Below, in pieces: positions 41,686-50,844 of a stretch of DNA of 64,000 bases. The notes under the pieces were generated by a model. It was not told where the DNA came from. It did not search any database and saw nothing but the letters and a program-made list of their open reading frames with translations. Positions within the stretch are counted from its first letter, which is position 1, and every line of letters starts with the position of its first letter. Location: assembly GCA_963755705.1 (NCBI GenBank), contig CAVWKW010000003.1:124001-188000 (forward strand). Reading direction: 5' to 3'. The position numbers and the translations under genes were made by a program. The stretch comes from JBARDN01 sp963755705 (GTDB lineage Bacteria; Desulfobacterota; Binatia; Binatales; Binataceae).

Positions 41686-43430
41686 AAGTCGAGCCGCAAA
41701 GTTCGGTTGAAAATTTCGGCGCTGCCGGAGCGGACACCGACTATTCCGTCGAGGCTGTGGATTTGAGCTTCACCTATCAGGACGGCACGCGCGCCGCTCT
41801 GCGGGCCGTCGGGTTCAAGCAGGCGCGCGGCGAGATGATCGGCATCATGGGCGCGTCCGGCGCGGGAAAATCCACGCTCGCGAAATGTCTCAACCGGATC
41901 ATTCCCGAATTCGAAGGCGGCCGGTTCAGTGGCTCCGTCAGCATCGGCGGCCGTCGTCTGGATGGGCTGCGGGTGTGCGACGTTGCCGCGGAAGTCGGGA
42001 TGGTGTTTCAGGATTTCGAGGCGCAGCTCTTCTCGACCAATGTCGCGCATGAAGTCGCATTCGCAATGGAACAGATCGGGATGGATCGCGCCGCCATGAA
42101 CCAGCGGATGACGCCCGCGCTCGAGGCCGTCGGCCTGCGCGGCTTTGAGCATCGCGATCCAACTTCGCTTTCGGGCGGCGAAAAGCAGCGCCTCGCGATC
42201 GCGTCGGTTTTGGCGTTGAGCCCGCGCGTGATCGTGCTCGACGAGCCGACCACCGACCTAGATCCCGAAGGCAAGGCGGAAGTCTTCGCGCTGATATCGC
42301 ACTTGCGCGAGCGCGGCCTCAGCCTGATCGTGATCGAGCATGAAACCGAAGAGTTGCGCCGCGCAGACCGCGTGATTCTGATGCGCGAAGGCGCGGTGAT
42401 CTCTATCGGTCCGCCGGCCGAGGTGATGATCAATCTCGAGCTGCTCGAGCAGTCGGGCGTGCATCCTCCCAGTCTCAACCGCGCGCTCGAGATGCTGGGA
42501 ATCGGCGGCCACGCCGAGAGTGTCGATGACGCGTACGCGGCGATCGTGCGCGCGTATCCGCGGCTGGAATCCAGCGCTCAGAGCATCGCGCGGGAACCTG
42601 ACGCTGTGCCGGCGCAAACCACTGGCGCGTCGGCGCTCGCAACGGTCGAAAACGTGAGTTTCAATTATACCGCCGGCCCGCAAGTGCTCGACTCGATCAG
42701 TCTCGCGATCATGCCGGGAGATTTTCTCGCGATCGTTGGCCAGAACGGATCCGGCAAGACCACGCTTGCCAAGCATATCGTCGGGCTGCTCAAGCCGGTG
42801 ACCGGCCGCGTGCTGCTCGACGGGCGCGATCGCTCCGCGCTGCGCGCGGCCGAAACCGCGCGCGAAGCCGCATACGTTTTCCAGAACCCGGACCATCAGA
42901 TCTTCGCCGCGACGGTGTGGGACGAAGTCGCCTTTGGCCCGCGCAACTTCAAGCTCGCGCCCGACGAAGTCGAGCGCCGATGCGTTGAGGTGCTCGATGC
43001 GGTCGGCCTGCTCTCCGAACGCGAGAGCGATCCTTTTCTGTTGAGCAAGGGCGAACGCCAGCGCCTGGCGGTCGCGAGCGTGCTCGCGCTGCGCCCGCGC
43101 CTGCTGATTCTCGACGAGCCGACCACGGGGCTCGACTATCGCGAGCAGCGCCGGATGATGGCGCTGGTGACGGAGCTCAACCGCTCGGGAATCGCGATCG
43201 TCGTGATCACGCATACGCCCTGGCTCGTCGCCGAATACGCGCAGCGCGTCGCGCTGATTCGCAAGGGGCGCAAGCTGTTCGACGGCCGGGTGCGCGAGTT
43301 TTTCGCCGACGAAGGTCTGCTCAAGACCGCCTCGTTTCGACCGCCCGAGGTGACCCGCCTGGCGCGCAGGTTCGGAACGCTTGCGCTTTCGCCGCGGGAA
43401 CTTGCCGACTGGGTGAAGGAGCGCGTCTGA
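41682..43430 (+). CDS. ECF transporter double ATP-binding subunit (A-A' fusion)
   Basis: A 582-residue protein with two ABC domains in one chain, each about 250 residues. First domain: Walker A GASGAGKSTLAKCLN, Q loop VFQDFEAQLF, signature LSGGEKQRL, Walker B VIVLDEPTTDLDPEG. Second domain: GQNGSGKTTLAKHIVG, VFQNPDHQIF, the variant signature LLSKGERQRLAVA, and LLILDEPTTGLDYREQ. It energises the ECF transporter; A and A' are normally separate EcfA1/EcfA2. It starts at GTG inside the S gene and its TGA overlaps the T-component ATG by one base. Confidence 0.93.
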   Translation: MKVEPQSSVENFGAAGADTDYSVEAVDLSFTYQDGTRAALRAVGFKQARGEMIGIMGASGAGKSTLAKCLNRIIPEFEGGRFSGSVSIGGRRLDGLRVCDVAAEVGMVFQDFEAQLFSTNVAHEVAFAMEQIGMDRAAMNQRMTPALEAVGLRGFEHRDPTSLSGGEKQRLAIASVLALSPRVIVLDEPTTDLDPEGKAEVFALISHLRERGLSLIVIEHETEELRRADRVILMREGAVISIGPPAEVMINLELLEQSGVHPPSLNRALEMLGIGGHAESVDDAYAAIVRAYPRLESSAQSIAREPDAVPAQTTGASALATVENVSFNYTAGPQVLDSISLAIMPGDFLAIVGQNGSGKTTLAKHIVGLLKPVTGRVLLDGRDRSALRAAETAREAAYVFQNPDHQIFAATVWDEVAFGPRNFKLAPDEVERRCVEVLDAVGLLSERESDPFLLSKGERQRLAVASVLALRPRLLILDEPTTGLDYREQRRMMALVTELNRSGIAIVVITHTPWLVAEYAQRVALIRKGRKLFDGRVREFFADEGLLKTASFRPPEVTRLARRFGTLALSPRELADWVKERV

Positions 43431-44212
43431 TGCCGCTCTACCGGTATATCGAGCGCGACACGTTCGTCCATCGGATGCATCCGACGGTCAAGGTGATCGC
43501 GCTGATCGTGATGTTCTGGTCGGTGTACTGGGTCGACAATCCGGTTGCGCTGTTGCCGCTCGGATTTCTGCTGCTGTTTATCGCGGTGATAACCGGTTCG
43601 TCGGGAAATTTCTATGCGCTGCGATGGCTGTTCATTATCCTGATCACCTCGACCACGCTGATGTGGATGGCGACATATCGGCCGGGGCCGGCGATGGTCC
43701 ATATGCCGAAGGTGAATATCCGCAAGGCGTCGATTCTGTTCGGGCTGGGCAAGGGAATCAAGCTCGCGGAGTTGCTGGCGGCGTCGGTGCTGTTCATCTC
43801 GACCACCAAGGTCGAGGAATTCACGATCGGCCTTGCGAAGCTGCGCGTGCCCTATCGGGTCGGCTTTGCGGTGTCGCTCTCGTTTCGGCTGGCGCCGCTG
43901 TTCGTCGAATCGGCGCTGACGATCGTCGATGCGCAGCGGCTGCGCGGATACGAATTTGGCGAAGGCGGCATTTTCGAGCGGATGCGGCGCTACGCGACCG
44001 TCGCGATTCCCGTCTTCATGGGTGCGCTGCGCAAGGCCAACAGCATGGCGATGGCGCTCGAGGCGCGCGGCTTCGGCCGTCTCGCCCGTCCGACGACCTA
44101 TATCGACTACCCGTTTCGCCGGGCAGACATGCTCGCATTCGGCGCGCTTTTCGCGATCGGCGTCGGCTATTTCCTAATCTACTGGACCGGCTACGGCGCC
44201 GTCGTAGCGTGA
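43430..44212 (+). CDS. ECF transporter T component (EcfT)
   Basis: A 260-residue membrane protein with about five helices. RYIERDTFVHRMHPTVKVIA at the start is a typical EcfT N-terminus, and the two Ala-Arg-Gly-type coupling motifs appear as ALEARGFGRLARPT and DAQRLRGYEFGE, which contact the ATPase subunits. It couples ATP hydrolysis to toppling of the S subunit. It ends the operon: 64 bases past its stop is a terminator hairpin. Confidence 0.92.
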   Translation: MPLYRYIERDTFVHRMHPTVKVIALIVMFWSVYWVDNPVALLPLGFLLLFIAVITGSSGNFYALRWLFIILITSTTLMWMATYRPGPAMVHMPKVNIRKASILFGLGKGIKLAELLAASVLFISTTKVEEFTIGLAKLRVPYRVGFAVSLSFRLAPLFVESALTIVDAQRLRGYEFGEGGIFERMRRYATVAIPVFMGALRKANSMAMALEARGFGRLARPTTYIDYPFRRADMLAFGALFAIGVGYFLIYWTGYGAVVA

Positions 44213-44275
44213 TCGCGCGTGTTCCGTCTGATCCCTTTCCTTTAGGGGGCGAGGAATCAGAGGGCTGGCGAGGGT

Positions 44276-44304
44276 GCCGCATGCTTTAGCGATGCGGCGT
44301 TTTT
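44276..44304 (+). terminator. Rho-independent terminator of the ECF operon
   Basis: GCCGCAT (44276-44282) pairs with ATGCGGC (44292-44298), 7 bp with a short loop, then five T (44300-44304). It lies past the T-component gene and ahead of the YciI gene. Confidence 0.7.
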
Positions 44305-44382
44305 CCGGCGCGCCCGCGCGTGCTAAGTAACACTTTCCCGGAGAGGGGAATTCGCGCGGCCGAGTCCGTCTGAGGTTGACCG

Positions 44383-44655
44383 ATGCTGTTCGTGATAATT
44401 GGCCATGACGGCCCCAATGGCGCGGCGCTGCGTCCGAAGCTTCGCCCCGCGCATCTCGAGAACCTTCGCCCGTTCGTTGACCGGGGCGAGGTGATTATTG
44501 CCGGTCCATTCACCGACGGCAGCGGCAGCCTGATCGTCGTCAATCTCAAAAGCGAGACCGATGCGCGCGCGCTTGCGAACAGCGATCCTTACCTGACCGG
44601 CGGAGTTTTCGCGCGAGTCGAGGTCAAGCCGTTCAAGCAGGTGTTTCCCGAGTAG
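44383..44655 (+). CDS. YciI family protein
   Basis: A 90-residue single-domain protein of the YciI-like dimeric alpha-beta barrel family. MLFVIIGHDGPNGAALRPKL, RPAHLENLRPFVDRGEVIIA, GPFTDGSGSLIVVNL and NSDPYLTGGVFARVEVKPFK are typical; the conserved His-Asp pair (R-x-x-H-L; GPF-x-D) fits a putative acid-base site. No firm biological role is known for the family. It precedes the first CoA-transferase by 32 bases on the same strand. Confidence 0.9.
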   Translation: MLFVIIGHDGPNGAALRPKLRPAHLENLRPFVDRGEVIIAGPFTDGSGSLIVVNLKSETDARALANSDPYLTGGVFARVEVKPFKQVFPE

Positions 44656-44687
44656 TTTCGAATCCGAAATTTCCCAATGGAGTGCCG

Positions 44688-45896
44688 ATGGCAGGCGCAT
44701 TATCAGATCTGAAAATTGTTGAAGTGGGCGAGCTGGTCTCGGCCCCGTATTGCTCGAAGATGCTGGCGGACATGGGTGCGGAGGTGATCAAGCTCGAGCG
44801 GCCCGGCGCGGGTGATCGCGCGCGCACGCGCGGCCCGTTTCCCAAAGATGAAGCGCATCCGGAAAAGAGCGGGCTTTTTCTCTACCTCAACACCAACAAG
44901 AAAGGCATCACGCTCGACATCGCGAAACCCGAGGGGATGCGAATCCTCGAGCAGCTCGCCGCGGGCGCCGACGTCCTGATTCACAACATCGCGCCGCCCG
45001 AGATGGACCGCGTCGGGCTCACCTGGGATCGCATGCGGCGCGTCAATCCGAACCTGGTGATGACCTCGATTGTGCCGTTCGGACTCTCGGGTCCGTACCG
45101 GAATTTTCGCGCCGAAGATCTCACGGTTTGGGCCGCGGGCGGCGTGTGCGTGCTCAACGGCGGTGGTCCCGAGCATGCCGACCTTCCTCCGCTCAAGACC
45201 TTCGGCTCGCAGGCCGGCTACCAGGGCGGAGCGCATGCGGCCGCCGCCACGATGGGCGCGGTGTTCGCGCGCGCGCGCGGCGAGAGCGGGCAGCACGTTG
45301 AGGTCTCGGTGCAGGAATCGGTTGCGGCGATCCTCGAGATGACGTTCGAGTACTGGCCGTATATGAAGATGATCGCGACGCGCCTCGGGCAGAAGCCTCT
45401 GCAGCCGGTGGAGACGATGCAGTGCAAGGACGGCTACATCTACCTGTGCTGCATCGAAGAGCATCAGTGGCGCGGTTTTGTCGAGATCATGGGCAATCCC
45501 GAATGGGCCAACGAGGAAATCTTTGGCGACCGTTTGAAGCGCGCGCTCAACTGGGACGCACTTAAAGTGTTTCTTGAAGAATGGGTCAGCCAGCAGACGG
45601 TGCTCGATTTGTACCGCAAGGCGCAGGCCAAGCGCGTGCCGTTCGCTCCGGTCTCGACCATGGGCGATCTGCTGAGCAGCGAGCATCTGCGCGCGCGCGG
45701 ATTTTTTGTCGAGATCGCGCAGCCCGTTGCCGGCACCCACAAGTATCCCGGTGCTCCGCTGAAGTATCATCGGACGCCGTGGGAGATCCGCACACCCGCG
45801 CCAACGCTGGGGCAGCATAACGAAGAGATCTTCGGCACCCGTCTCGGACTCTCTGCGGCGCAAATCAGCGAACTCAAAAACAAAGGTGTGATCTGA
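44688..45896 (+). CDS. Family III CoA-transferase (CaiB/BaiF), catalytic Asp apparently replaced
   Basis: A 402-residue CaiB/BaiF-like protein: LSDLKIVEVGELVSAPYCSK and LADMGAEVIKLERPGAGDRA start it, KGITLDIAKPEGM follows, and the C-terminus ends LGQHNEEIF, typical of the family. Family III enzymes move CoA between acids through an enzyme-bound anhydride at an Asp. Aligned with the next gene (YADPNAGVHGAF), the equivalent here reads QAGYQGGAHAA, with Gly177 in place of Asp, so it may be inactive alone. GGAG lies 5 bases before the ATG; a GTG at 44682 is an alternative. Probably an inactive partner of a heteromer, or a divergent enzyme. Confidence 0.85.
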   Translation: MAGALSDLKIVEVGELVSAPYCSKMLADMGAEVIKLERPGAGDRARTRGPFPKDEAHPEKSGLFLYLNTNKKGITLDIAKPEGMRILEQLAAGADVLIHNIAPPEMDRVGLTWDRMRRVNPNLVMTSIVPFGLSGPYRNFRAEDLTVWAAGGVCVLNGGGPEHADLPPLKTFGSQAGYQGGAHAAAATMGAVFARARGESGQHVEVSVQESVAAILEMTFEYWPYMKMIATRLGQKPLQPVETMQCKDGYIYLCCIEEHQWRGFVEIMGNPEWANEEIFGDRLKRALNWDALKVFLEEWVSQQTVLDLYRKAQAKRVPFAPVSTMGDLLSSEHLRARGFFVEIAQPVAGTHKYPGAPLKYHRTPWEIRTPAPTLGQHNEEIFGTRLGLSAAQISELKNKGVI

Positions 45897-45898
45897 CG

Positions 45899-47140
45899 AT
45901 GGCCAAGCCTCCCCTTTCCGGAATCAAAATCTGCGACTTCACCTGGGTCTGGGCGGGGCCGTACTGCACCTTGCAGCTCGCACACATGGGCGCCGACGTC
46001 GTGCGAATCGAAACCAAGACGCGGCCCTGCGTGACGCGGATGCTGCCGCCGTGGCCCGATGGAATCTTCGACGGGCTCAACAAGTCGGGCTACTTCAATC
46101 AGTACAACCAGGGCAAGAAATCGCTGTCGCTGAATTTCAAGCATCCCGAGGCGAAAGAAATCGCGTGGCGTCTGATCAAGGAATCAGATGTCGTGATCAA
46201 TAATTTCGCCGCGGGCGTGATCGACAAGATGGGCTTCGGGTACGAAGAGGTCAAAAAAGTCCGTCCCGATATCGTGATGATTTCGCTGAACGGCTACGGT
46301 GACACCGGCCCGTACCGCGAGTACGTAGCGTACGGACCCGCGCAGGTTCCGCTGTCGGGGCTTTCGTCGTTGACCGGGTACAAGGGATTTCCTCCGATGC
46401 ACGCCGGGTTCAGTTACGCCGACCCCAACGCCGGCGTGCACGGCGCGTTCGCGATTCTGACGGCGCTCTACCATCGCCAAAAAACCGGCGAGGGCCAGTA
46501 TATCGACATGAGCCAGTGCGAATGTGCGATGGATTTGCTGGCGGAAGGAATTCTCGAATACACGATGAACGATCGCGAGCCGGTGCGGAACGGAAATCGC
46601 GACGCATTCATGGCGCCGCACGGGATCTTCCGTTGCCAGGACTTGCCGGAAAAGGTGATGGACGTCACGATCGACGAGTGGGTCTCAATCGTATGCGCCA
46701 CCGACGACGAATGGGCGCGCCTCGCGCGCGCGATTGGCAAGCCTGAGCTGGCGGCGGACGCGCGCTTCAAGACGCTCGCCGCACGCAGGCAGAATGAGGA
46801 TGAGCTCGAAAAGATAATCACCGAATGGACCTCGAAGCGCCGCGTCGCGTACGTGGTCGATACGCTCCAGGCCGCGGGGGTCGCTGCGGGTGCATGCGCC
46901 GACAACAAATATCTCTGCGAGGATCCGCATCTCGCCGAGCGCAAATACTGGATCGAGCTCGAGCATCCGGAGGTCGGCGTACGGCGTCATTGCGGAATTC
47001 CGTGGCGGATGAGCGGTACGCCGTGCGAGGTGAGAGCTGCCGCGCCGTGCCTCGGGCAGCATACTGATCAGGTGCTCGCCACGCTTGGCTACCGCGAAGA
47101 CGAAATCGCGGCGCTGCACAAAAAGGGCGCGCTCGACTGA
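45899..47140 (+). CDS. Family III CoA-transferase (CaiB/BaiF), catalytic Asp present
   Basis: A 413-residue CaiB/BaiF-like enzyme two bases past the preceding CoA-transferase gene. SGIKICDFTWVWAGPYCTLQ and MGADVVRIETKTRPCVTRM start it; the predicted catalytic nucleophile is Asp175 in FSYADPNAGVHG; GEGQYIDMSQCE and a C-terminal CLGQHTDQVLA follow. It would transfer CoA between dicarboxylic or aromatic acids. The tight pairing with a second, Asp-less relative suggests a two-subunit transferase, as in BbsEF of benzylsuccinate metabolism. The substrate is unknown. Confidence 0.92.
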   Translation: MAKPPLSGIKICDFTWVWAGPYCTLQLAHMGADVVRIETKTRPCVTRMLPPWPDGIFDGLNKSGYFNQYNQGKKSLSLNFKHPEAKEIAWRLIKESDVVINNFAAGVIDKMGFGYEEVKKVRPDIVMISLNGYGDTGPYREYVAYGPAQVPLSGLSSLTGYKGFPPMHAGFSYADPNAGVHGAFAILTALYHRQKTGEGQYIDMSQCECAMDLLAEGILEYTMNDREPVRNGNRDAFMAPHGIFRCQDLPEKVMDVTIDEWVSIVCATDDEWARLARAIGKPELAADARFKTLAARRQNEDELEKIITEWTSKRRVAYVVDTLQAAGVAAGACADNKYLCEDPHLAERKYWIELEHPEVGVRRHCGIPWRMSGTPCEVRAAAPCLGQHTDQVLATLGYREDEIAALHKKGALD

Positions 47141-47164
47141 ACGTGTCGAAAGAGGAAAGACGCG

Positions 47165-48010
47165 ATGCGCACGCTTACAACTCTGCTCGATGGATTGAGA
47201 TTCGGCGAAGGACCTCGCTGGCACGACCGGAAGCTCCACTTCTCCGACATGCATGCCAACCAGGTCATGACGGTGGACCTCGAGGGGCGCAGCGCCGTTG
47301 TCTGCGAGGTGCCGAACAATCCATCGGGCCTCGGATGGCTTCCCGACGGTACGATGCTGGTCGTCTCGATGACCGACCGTAAACTAATGCGCATGGAGCG
47401 CGACGGCGCGCTGAAAGTCCACGCCGACCTCTCGGCGCTCGCGCCGTTTCACTGCAATGACATGGTAGTCGACTCAAAGGGCCGCGCGTACGTCGGCAAC
47501 TTCGGCTACGATCTTCATAAGGGCGAAAACGCGCGGGGCACCGTACTCATCATGGTGACTCCGGACGGAAAGCCGCGCGCCGTCGCCGACGATCTGCTGT
47601 TTCCCAACGGCACCGTCATCACTGCCGACGGCAAGACGCTCGTCGTCGGTGAATCGTTCGGGCGGCGCCTGACCGCGTTCGATATCGCGGCCGATGGTTC
47701 GCTCGCGAATCGGCGCGTTTGGGCCGATCTCGGGAAAAATGTTCCCGACGGAATCGCGCTCGATGCTGAAGGCGCGATATGGGTCGCGAGTCCTATGTCT
47801 TCGGAAGTGATACGCGTGCGCGAAGGCGGCGAGGTTGTGGAACGTATCAAGGTCGCGACCGACGCGTTCGCGTGCATGCTGGGCGGCGTCGATCGCAAGA
47901 CGCTGTTCGTGCTGACCTCGGCCTCGTCGGATCCGGAAGCGTGCCGTGCCAACGCGACCGGGAAGGTCGAGATCACCAAAGTCGAGATACCCGGCGCGGG
48001 ATTGCCGTAA
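47165..48010 (+). CDS. SMP-30/gluconolactonase/LRE family protein
   Basis: A 281-residue six-blade beta-propeller lactonase. DGLRFGEGPRWHDRKLHFSD starts it; PSGLGWLPDGTMLVVSMTDR, HCNDMVVDSKGRAYVGNFGY, LLFPNGTVITADGKTLVVGE and VPDGIALDAEGAIWVAS are the blade motifs. The Glu and Asn/Asp residues (EGPRW; NDM; PNG; PDG) fit the calcium site. Enzymes of this fold open sugar or other lactones. It follows the CoA-transferase pair by 24 bases and may be in the same transcript. Confidence 0.92.
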   Translation: MRTLTTLLDGLRFGEGPRWHDRKLHFSDMHANQVMTVDLEGRSAVVCEVPNNPSGLGWLPDGTMLVVSMTDRKLMRMERDGALKVHADLSALAPFHCNDMVVDSKGRAYVGNFGYDLHKGENARGTVLIMVTPDGKPRAVADDLLFPNGTVITADGKTLVVGESFGRRLTAFDIAADGSLANRRVWADLGKNVPDGIALDAEGAIWVASPMSSEVIRVREGGEVVERIKVATDAFACMLGGVDRKTLFVLTSASSDPEACRANATGKVEITKVEIPGAGLP

Positions 48011-48052
48011 CGGCTAGTCAGGCGGCCCGCGGCGTGGCGTAATCATAAATCG

Positions 48053-49372
48053 ATGAGCGAGAAAACAAATTCGGATCTTTTTTCGGCGCGGCGCCGCCGC
48101 TTTCTGGATGCGATCGGCGCGGGCGCGACCGCGATTCTGCCCAGCGCCCCGGCGGCTTATCGATCGGGCGACGTCGAGTTCATCTACCGCCAGGACAATG
48201 ATTTCTACTACCTGACGCGCTTCGAAGAGCCGGAGTCAGTCGCGCTTTTCTCGCCGGGGCATCCCGACGGCGAATTCGCGATGTTCGTGCGGCCGCGTGA
48301 CAAGGACCGCGAGACCTGGACCGGCAAACGCGCGGGGATTGAAGGCGCGATGGTCGAGTATGGCGCCGACAAGGCCTACACCATCGACGAGCTCGAAAAA
48401 GTTCTGCCGCGCTACCTGGAAAAGACCGAGCGACTGCACTATCCGATCGGGCGCAATCCGGAACTCGACACGCGCGTGATGAAGCTGTCGCAATATTCGA
48501 GCGCGATGCGCCCGCGGCTGGGCTCCGGTCCGTACGCGATTTTCGACCCGCGCGAGATTATCCACGAATCGCGTCTGCACAAAGAGCCCAACGAGCTCGA
48601 GCTGATGCGCCGCGCGATCGAGATCTCCGGCGAAGCGCATCAACGCGCGATGCGGATGGCCCGCGGTGGGATGCGCGAATGGCAGATCGAGGCCGAGGTC
48701 GATTACGCGTTTCGCTCGCGCGGAGCGGCCGGACCGAGCTATCCGTCGATAATTGCGTCGGGACCCAACGCCGCGATCCTGCATCACATCCAGAACCGTC
48801 GCGAGATGCGCACCGGCGAGCTGCTGCTGATCGACGCCGGCTGCGAGTACGATTTCTACGCTTCTGACGTGACGCGCACTTTTCCGATCGGCGCGCGTTT
48901 CACCGCGCTGCAGAAGGAACTCTATGAGATCGTGCTCGTTGCACAGGCGCGCGCGATCGACAAGGTCAAGCCCGGCGCGCGCTTCGACGATCCGCACGAT
49001 GCGGCGCTGCGCGTGCTGGTCGATGGGATGCGCTCACTCGGGCTGGTCAAGGGTACCGCCGAGGAAAGTATCGAAGCGGGAACCTATCGCCGATATTACA
49101 TGCATCGCACTAGCCACTGGCTCGGCATGGACGTTCATGACGTCGGCCTGTACCGAGTAGCCGGCGAGTCGCGCAGCCTCGAACCCGGAATGGTGCTGAC
49201 CGTCGAGCCGGGCATCTATATCGACGCCGACGATGACACCGCGCCCGCGGCGATGCGCGGCGTCGGCATCCGCATCGAAGATGACGTCCTGGTCACGGCG
49301 GGCGGCTATGAGGTGATGACCGCGGCGATTCCCAAGCAGGTTGCCGAGGTCGAGGCGCTTACCGCCGCTTAG
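48053..49372 (+). CDS. pepP: Xaa-Pro aminopeptidase (M24B)
   Basis: A 439-residue M24B metallopeptidase that removes N-terminal residues preceding proline. The N-terminal creatinase-like domain has RSGDVEFIYRQDNDFYYLT. In the pita-bread catalytic domain, LLIDAGCEYDFYASDVTRTF supplies Asp ligands, HRTSHWLGMDVHDVG a His, VLTVEPGIYI and GIRIEDDVLVT the two Glu. Length and motif order match E. coli PepP. Same strand as SMP-30 (42 bases away). Confidence 0.93.
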   Translation: MSEKTNSDLFSARRRRFLDAIGAGATAILPSAPAAYRSGDVEFIYRQDNDFYYLTRFEEPESVALFSPGHPDGEFAMFVRPRDKDRETWTGKRAGIEGAMVEYGADKAYTIDELEKVLPRYLEKTERLHYPIGRNPELDTRVMKLSQYSSAMRPRLGSGPYAIFDPREIIHESRLHKEPNELELMRRAIEISGEAHQRAMRMARGGMREWQIEAEVDYAFRSRGAAGPSYPSIIASGPNAAILHHIQNRREMRTGELLLIDAGCEYDFYASDVTRTFPIGARFTALQKELYEIVLVAQARAIDKVKPGARFDDPHDAALRVLVDGMRSLGLVKGTAEESIEAGTYRRYYMHRTSHWLGMDVHDVGLYRVAGESRSLEPGMVLTVEPGIYIDADDDTAPAAMRGVGIRIEDDVLVTAGGYEVMTAAIPKQVAEVEALTAA

Positions 49373-49413
49373 TTGCCGGCGGCGAGCGTCGTGCCGGCGG
49401 GAAGCTATCGCGG

Positions 49414-50844
49414 ATGCTCACCGCGGCGAATCGTCGCCTCGCGCTCGTCGGCGTTGCGATAATTGCCGCGACCATCGCATTCAGCCTGCTCGAAGACCAC
49501 GCGGCTGCGAACCACAACATCGCATTGCAGGAGATCACCGCGTGGGCGGGACTCGCGATCTTCGCTGCTCTCTATTGGCACGGATGGACTGAGTTGAATC
49601 GCAGCCGCGAAGGCGCGCTACGCGTCGTAATCGCGATTGCCGTGATTCTCGGAATCGCGGGCGTGATGCTCCCCGCGTTCGACTCTCCGGACATCTACGC
49701 GTACGCGAACATGGGATGGATGCAGTACCGGTACCATCTGAATCCCTACGCCCATCTCATCCGGGAAGCGCCCGGATGGCAGCACGATCCGATGATGGCG
49801 GGGGGATGGCAGGACATCGCGATGCCGTACGGATTCCTGTTCACTCATCTGACGCGGTTGCTGGCGATGCTCGGCGGCGGAAATTTCCGTGCTACGCTGA
49901 TACTGTTCCGACTGACTAATGCACTCGCATGTGCCGCCATCGCCGCGATGCTATATGGAATCGCGCGGCGCACCACGATCACCCAGTCCGAAGCGGCTCT
50001 TTATCTATTTCTGTGGAACCCGATTGTGCCGCTTGAGTTTCTGGCCAATGGACATAACGATATTCTCGCCGGGATGTTCGTGGTTGCGGCGATTTATATG
50101 GCATCGAGCCAGCGCTGGCTGATCGTGATTCCAGCGCTCGCGGCTGGTTTTCTGATGAAGTACACGCCGGCGCTGATTATTCCGCTCGCGCTGGTCTATG
50201 TCTTAAAACGTGTCGGGTGGCTGCGTGCGGCGGGAAGCATCGCAATCGCATTCGTACTATTCGCCGCAGTTGCGATTCCGTATATAGGCGAGCGCTCGAT
50301 GGCGCAGTCGATCGCGGCGATGCGCGAGCAGTTGCAGACGATGTGCTCGTTTCCGCAGTTGTTCGCCGCCTTATCGTGGGAAGCCGCCCGAGCTGCGGGC
50401 ATGCCGATCGGCATCGAGTTGCTCAATCATTTTTTCGAAGCAGCCTTCATGCTCGGGTTTGCGGCGGTTTATCTTTTCGGTCTGCGTGACGCGGTCCGCG
50501 GCGGAGATGCCAACGCCGTGAAGCTGTTGCGAGGAGCAGTGCTCTTGTTTTTCGTGTTCATATGCGTCGCGCGCGGAAAGTACGAGCCATGGTATATCGG
50601 AGTGTTCTTTCCGATCGCTGTCCTGTTGCCGCCCCGCGAGTGGCTACTGAATGTGACTATTCTCCTGACATTCAGCGCGATGTTTACGTTCAGCTATTTC
50701 GTGGAGAACACGATGTTCGCCGATTCGTTGATGATCGTGGTGTTGCCGATCTTGTGGGTGTGCGTTCTACGAGCGCGCGAGGTCGCCGCGTCAATCGCCG
50801 GGCCTGGCGAAAACAGTGATCACGAACAGGAAGCGCGCGTGTAA
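49414..50844 (+). CDS. Polytopic GT-C-like membrane glycosyltransferase (MptB/GT87-like)
   Basis: A 476-residue protein with about 11-12 predicted helices. The large extracytoplasmic loop after helix 3 holds DSPDIYAYANMGWMQYRYHL and NPYAHL; the acidic DSPDIY at the helix end is the typical Asp motif of polyprenyl-phosphate-dependent mannosyl- and glycosyltransferases. WNPIVPLEFLANGHNDILAG and KYTPALIIPLALVY are other features of the MptB/GT87-like group. It would add a sugar from a lipid-linked donor on the outer face of the membrane. Its acceptor is unknown. The 3' end overlaps the convergent small Cys-rich gene by 25 bases. Confidence 0.78.
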   Translation: MLTAANRRLALVGVAIIAATIAFSLLEDHAAANHNIALQEITAWAGLAIFAALYWHGWTELNRSREGALRVVIAIAVILGIAGVMLPAFDSPDIYAYANMGWMQYRYHLNPYAHLIREAPGWQHDPMMAGGWQDIAMPYGFLFTHLTRLLAMLGGGNFRATLILFRLTNALACAAIAAMLYGIARRTTITQSEAALYLFLWNPIVPLEFLANGHNDILAGMFVVAAIYMASSQRWLIVIPALAAGFLMKYTPALIIPLALVYVLKRVGWLRAAGSIAIAFVLFAAVAIPYIGERSMAQSIAAMREQLQTMCSFPQLFAALSWEAARAAGMPIGIELLNHFFEAAFMLGFAAVYLFGLRDAVRGGDANAVKLLRGAVLLFFVFICVARGKYEPWYIGVFFPIAVLLPPREWLLNVTILLTFSAMFTFSYFVENTMFADSLMIVVLPILWVCVLRAREVAASIAGPGENSDHEQEARV

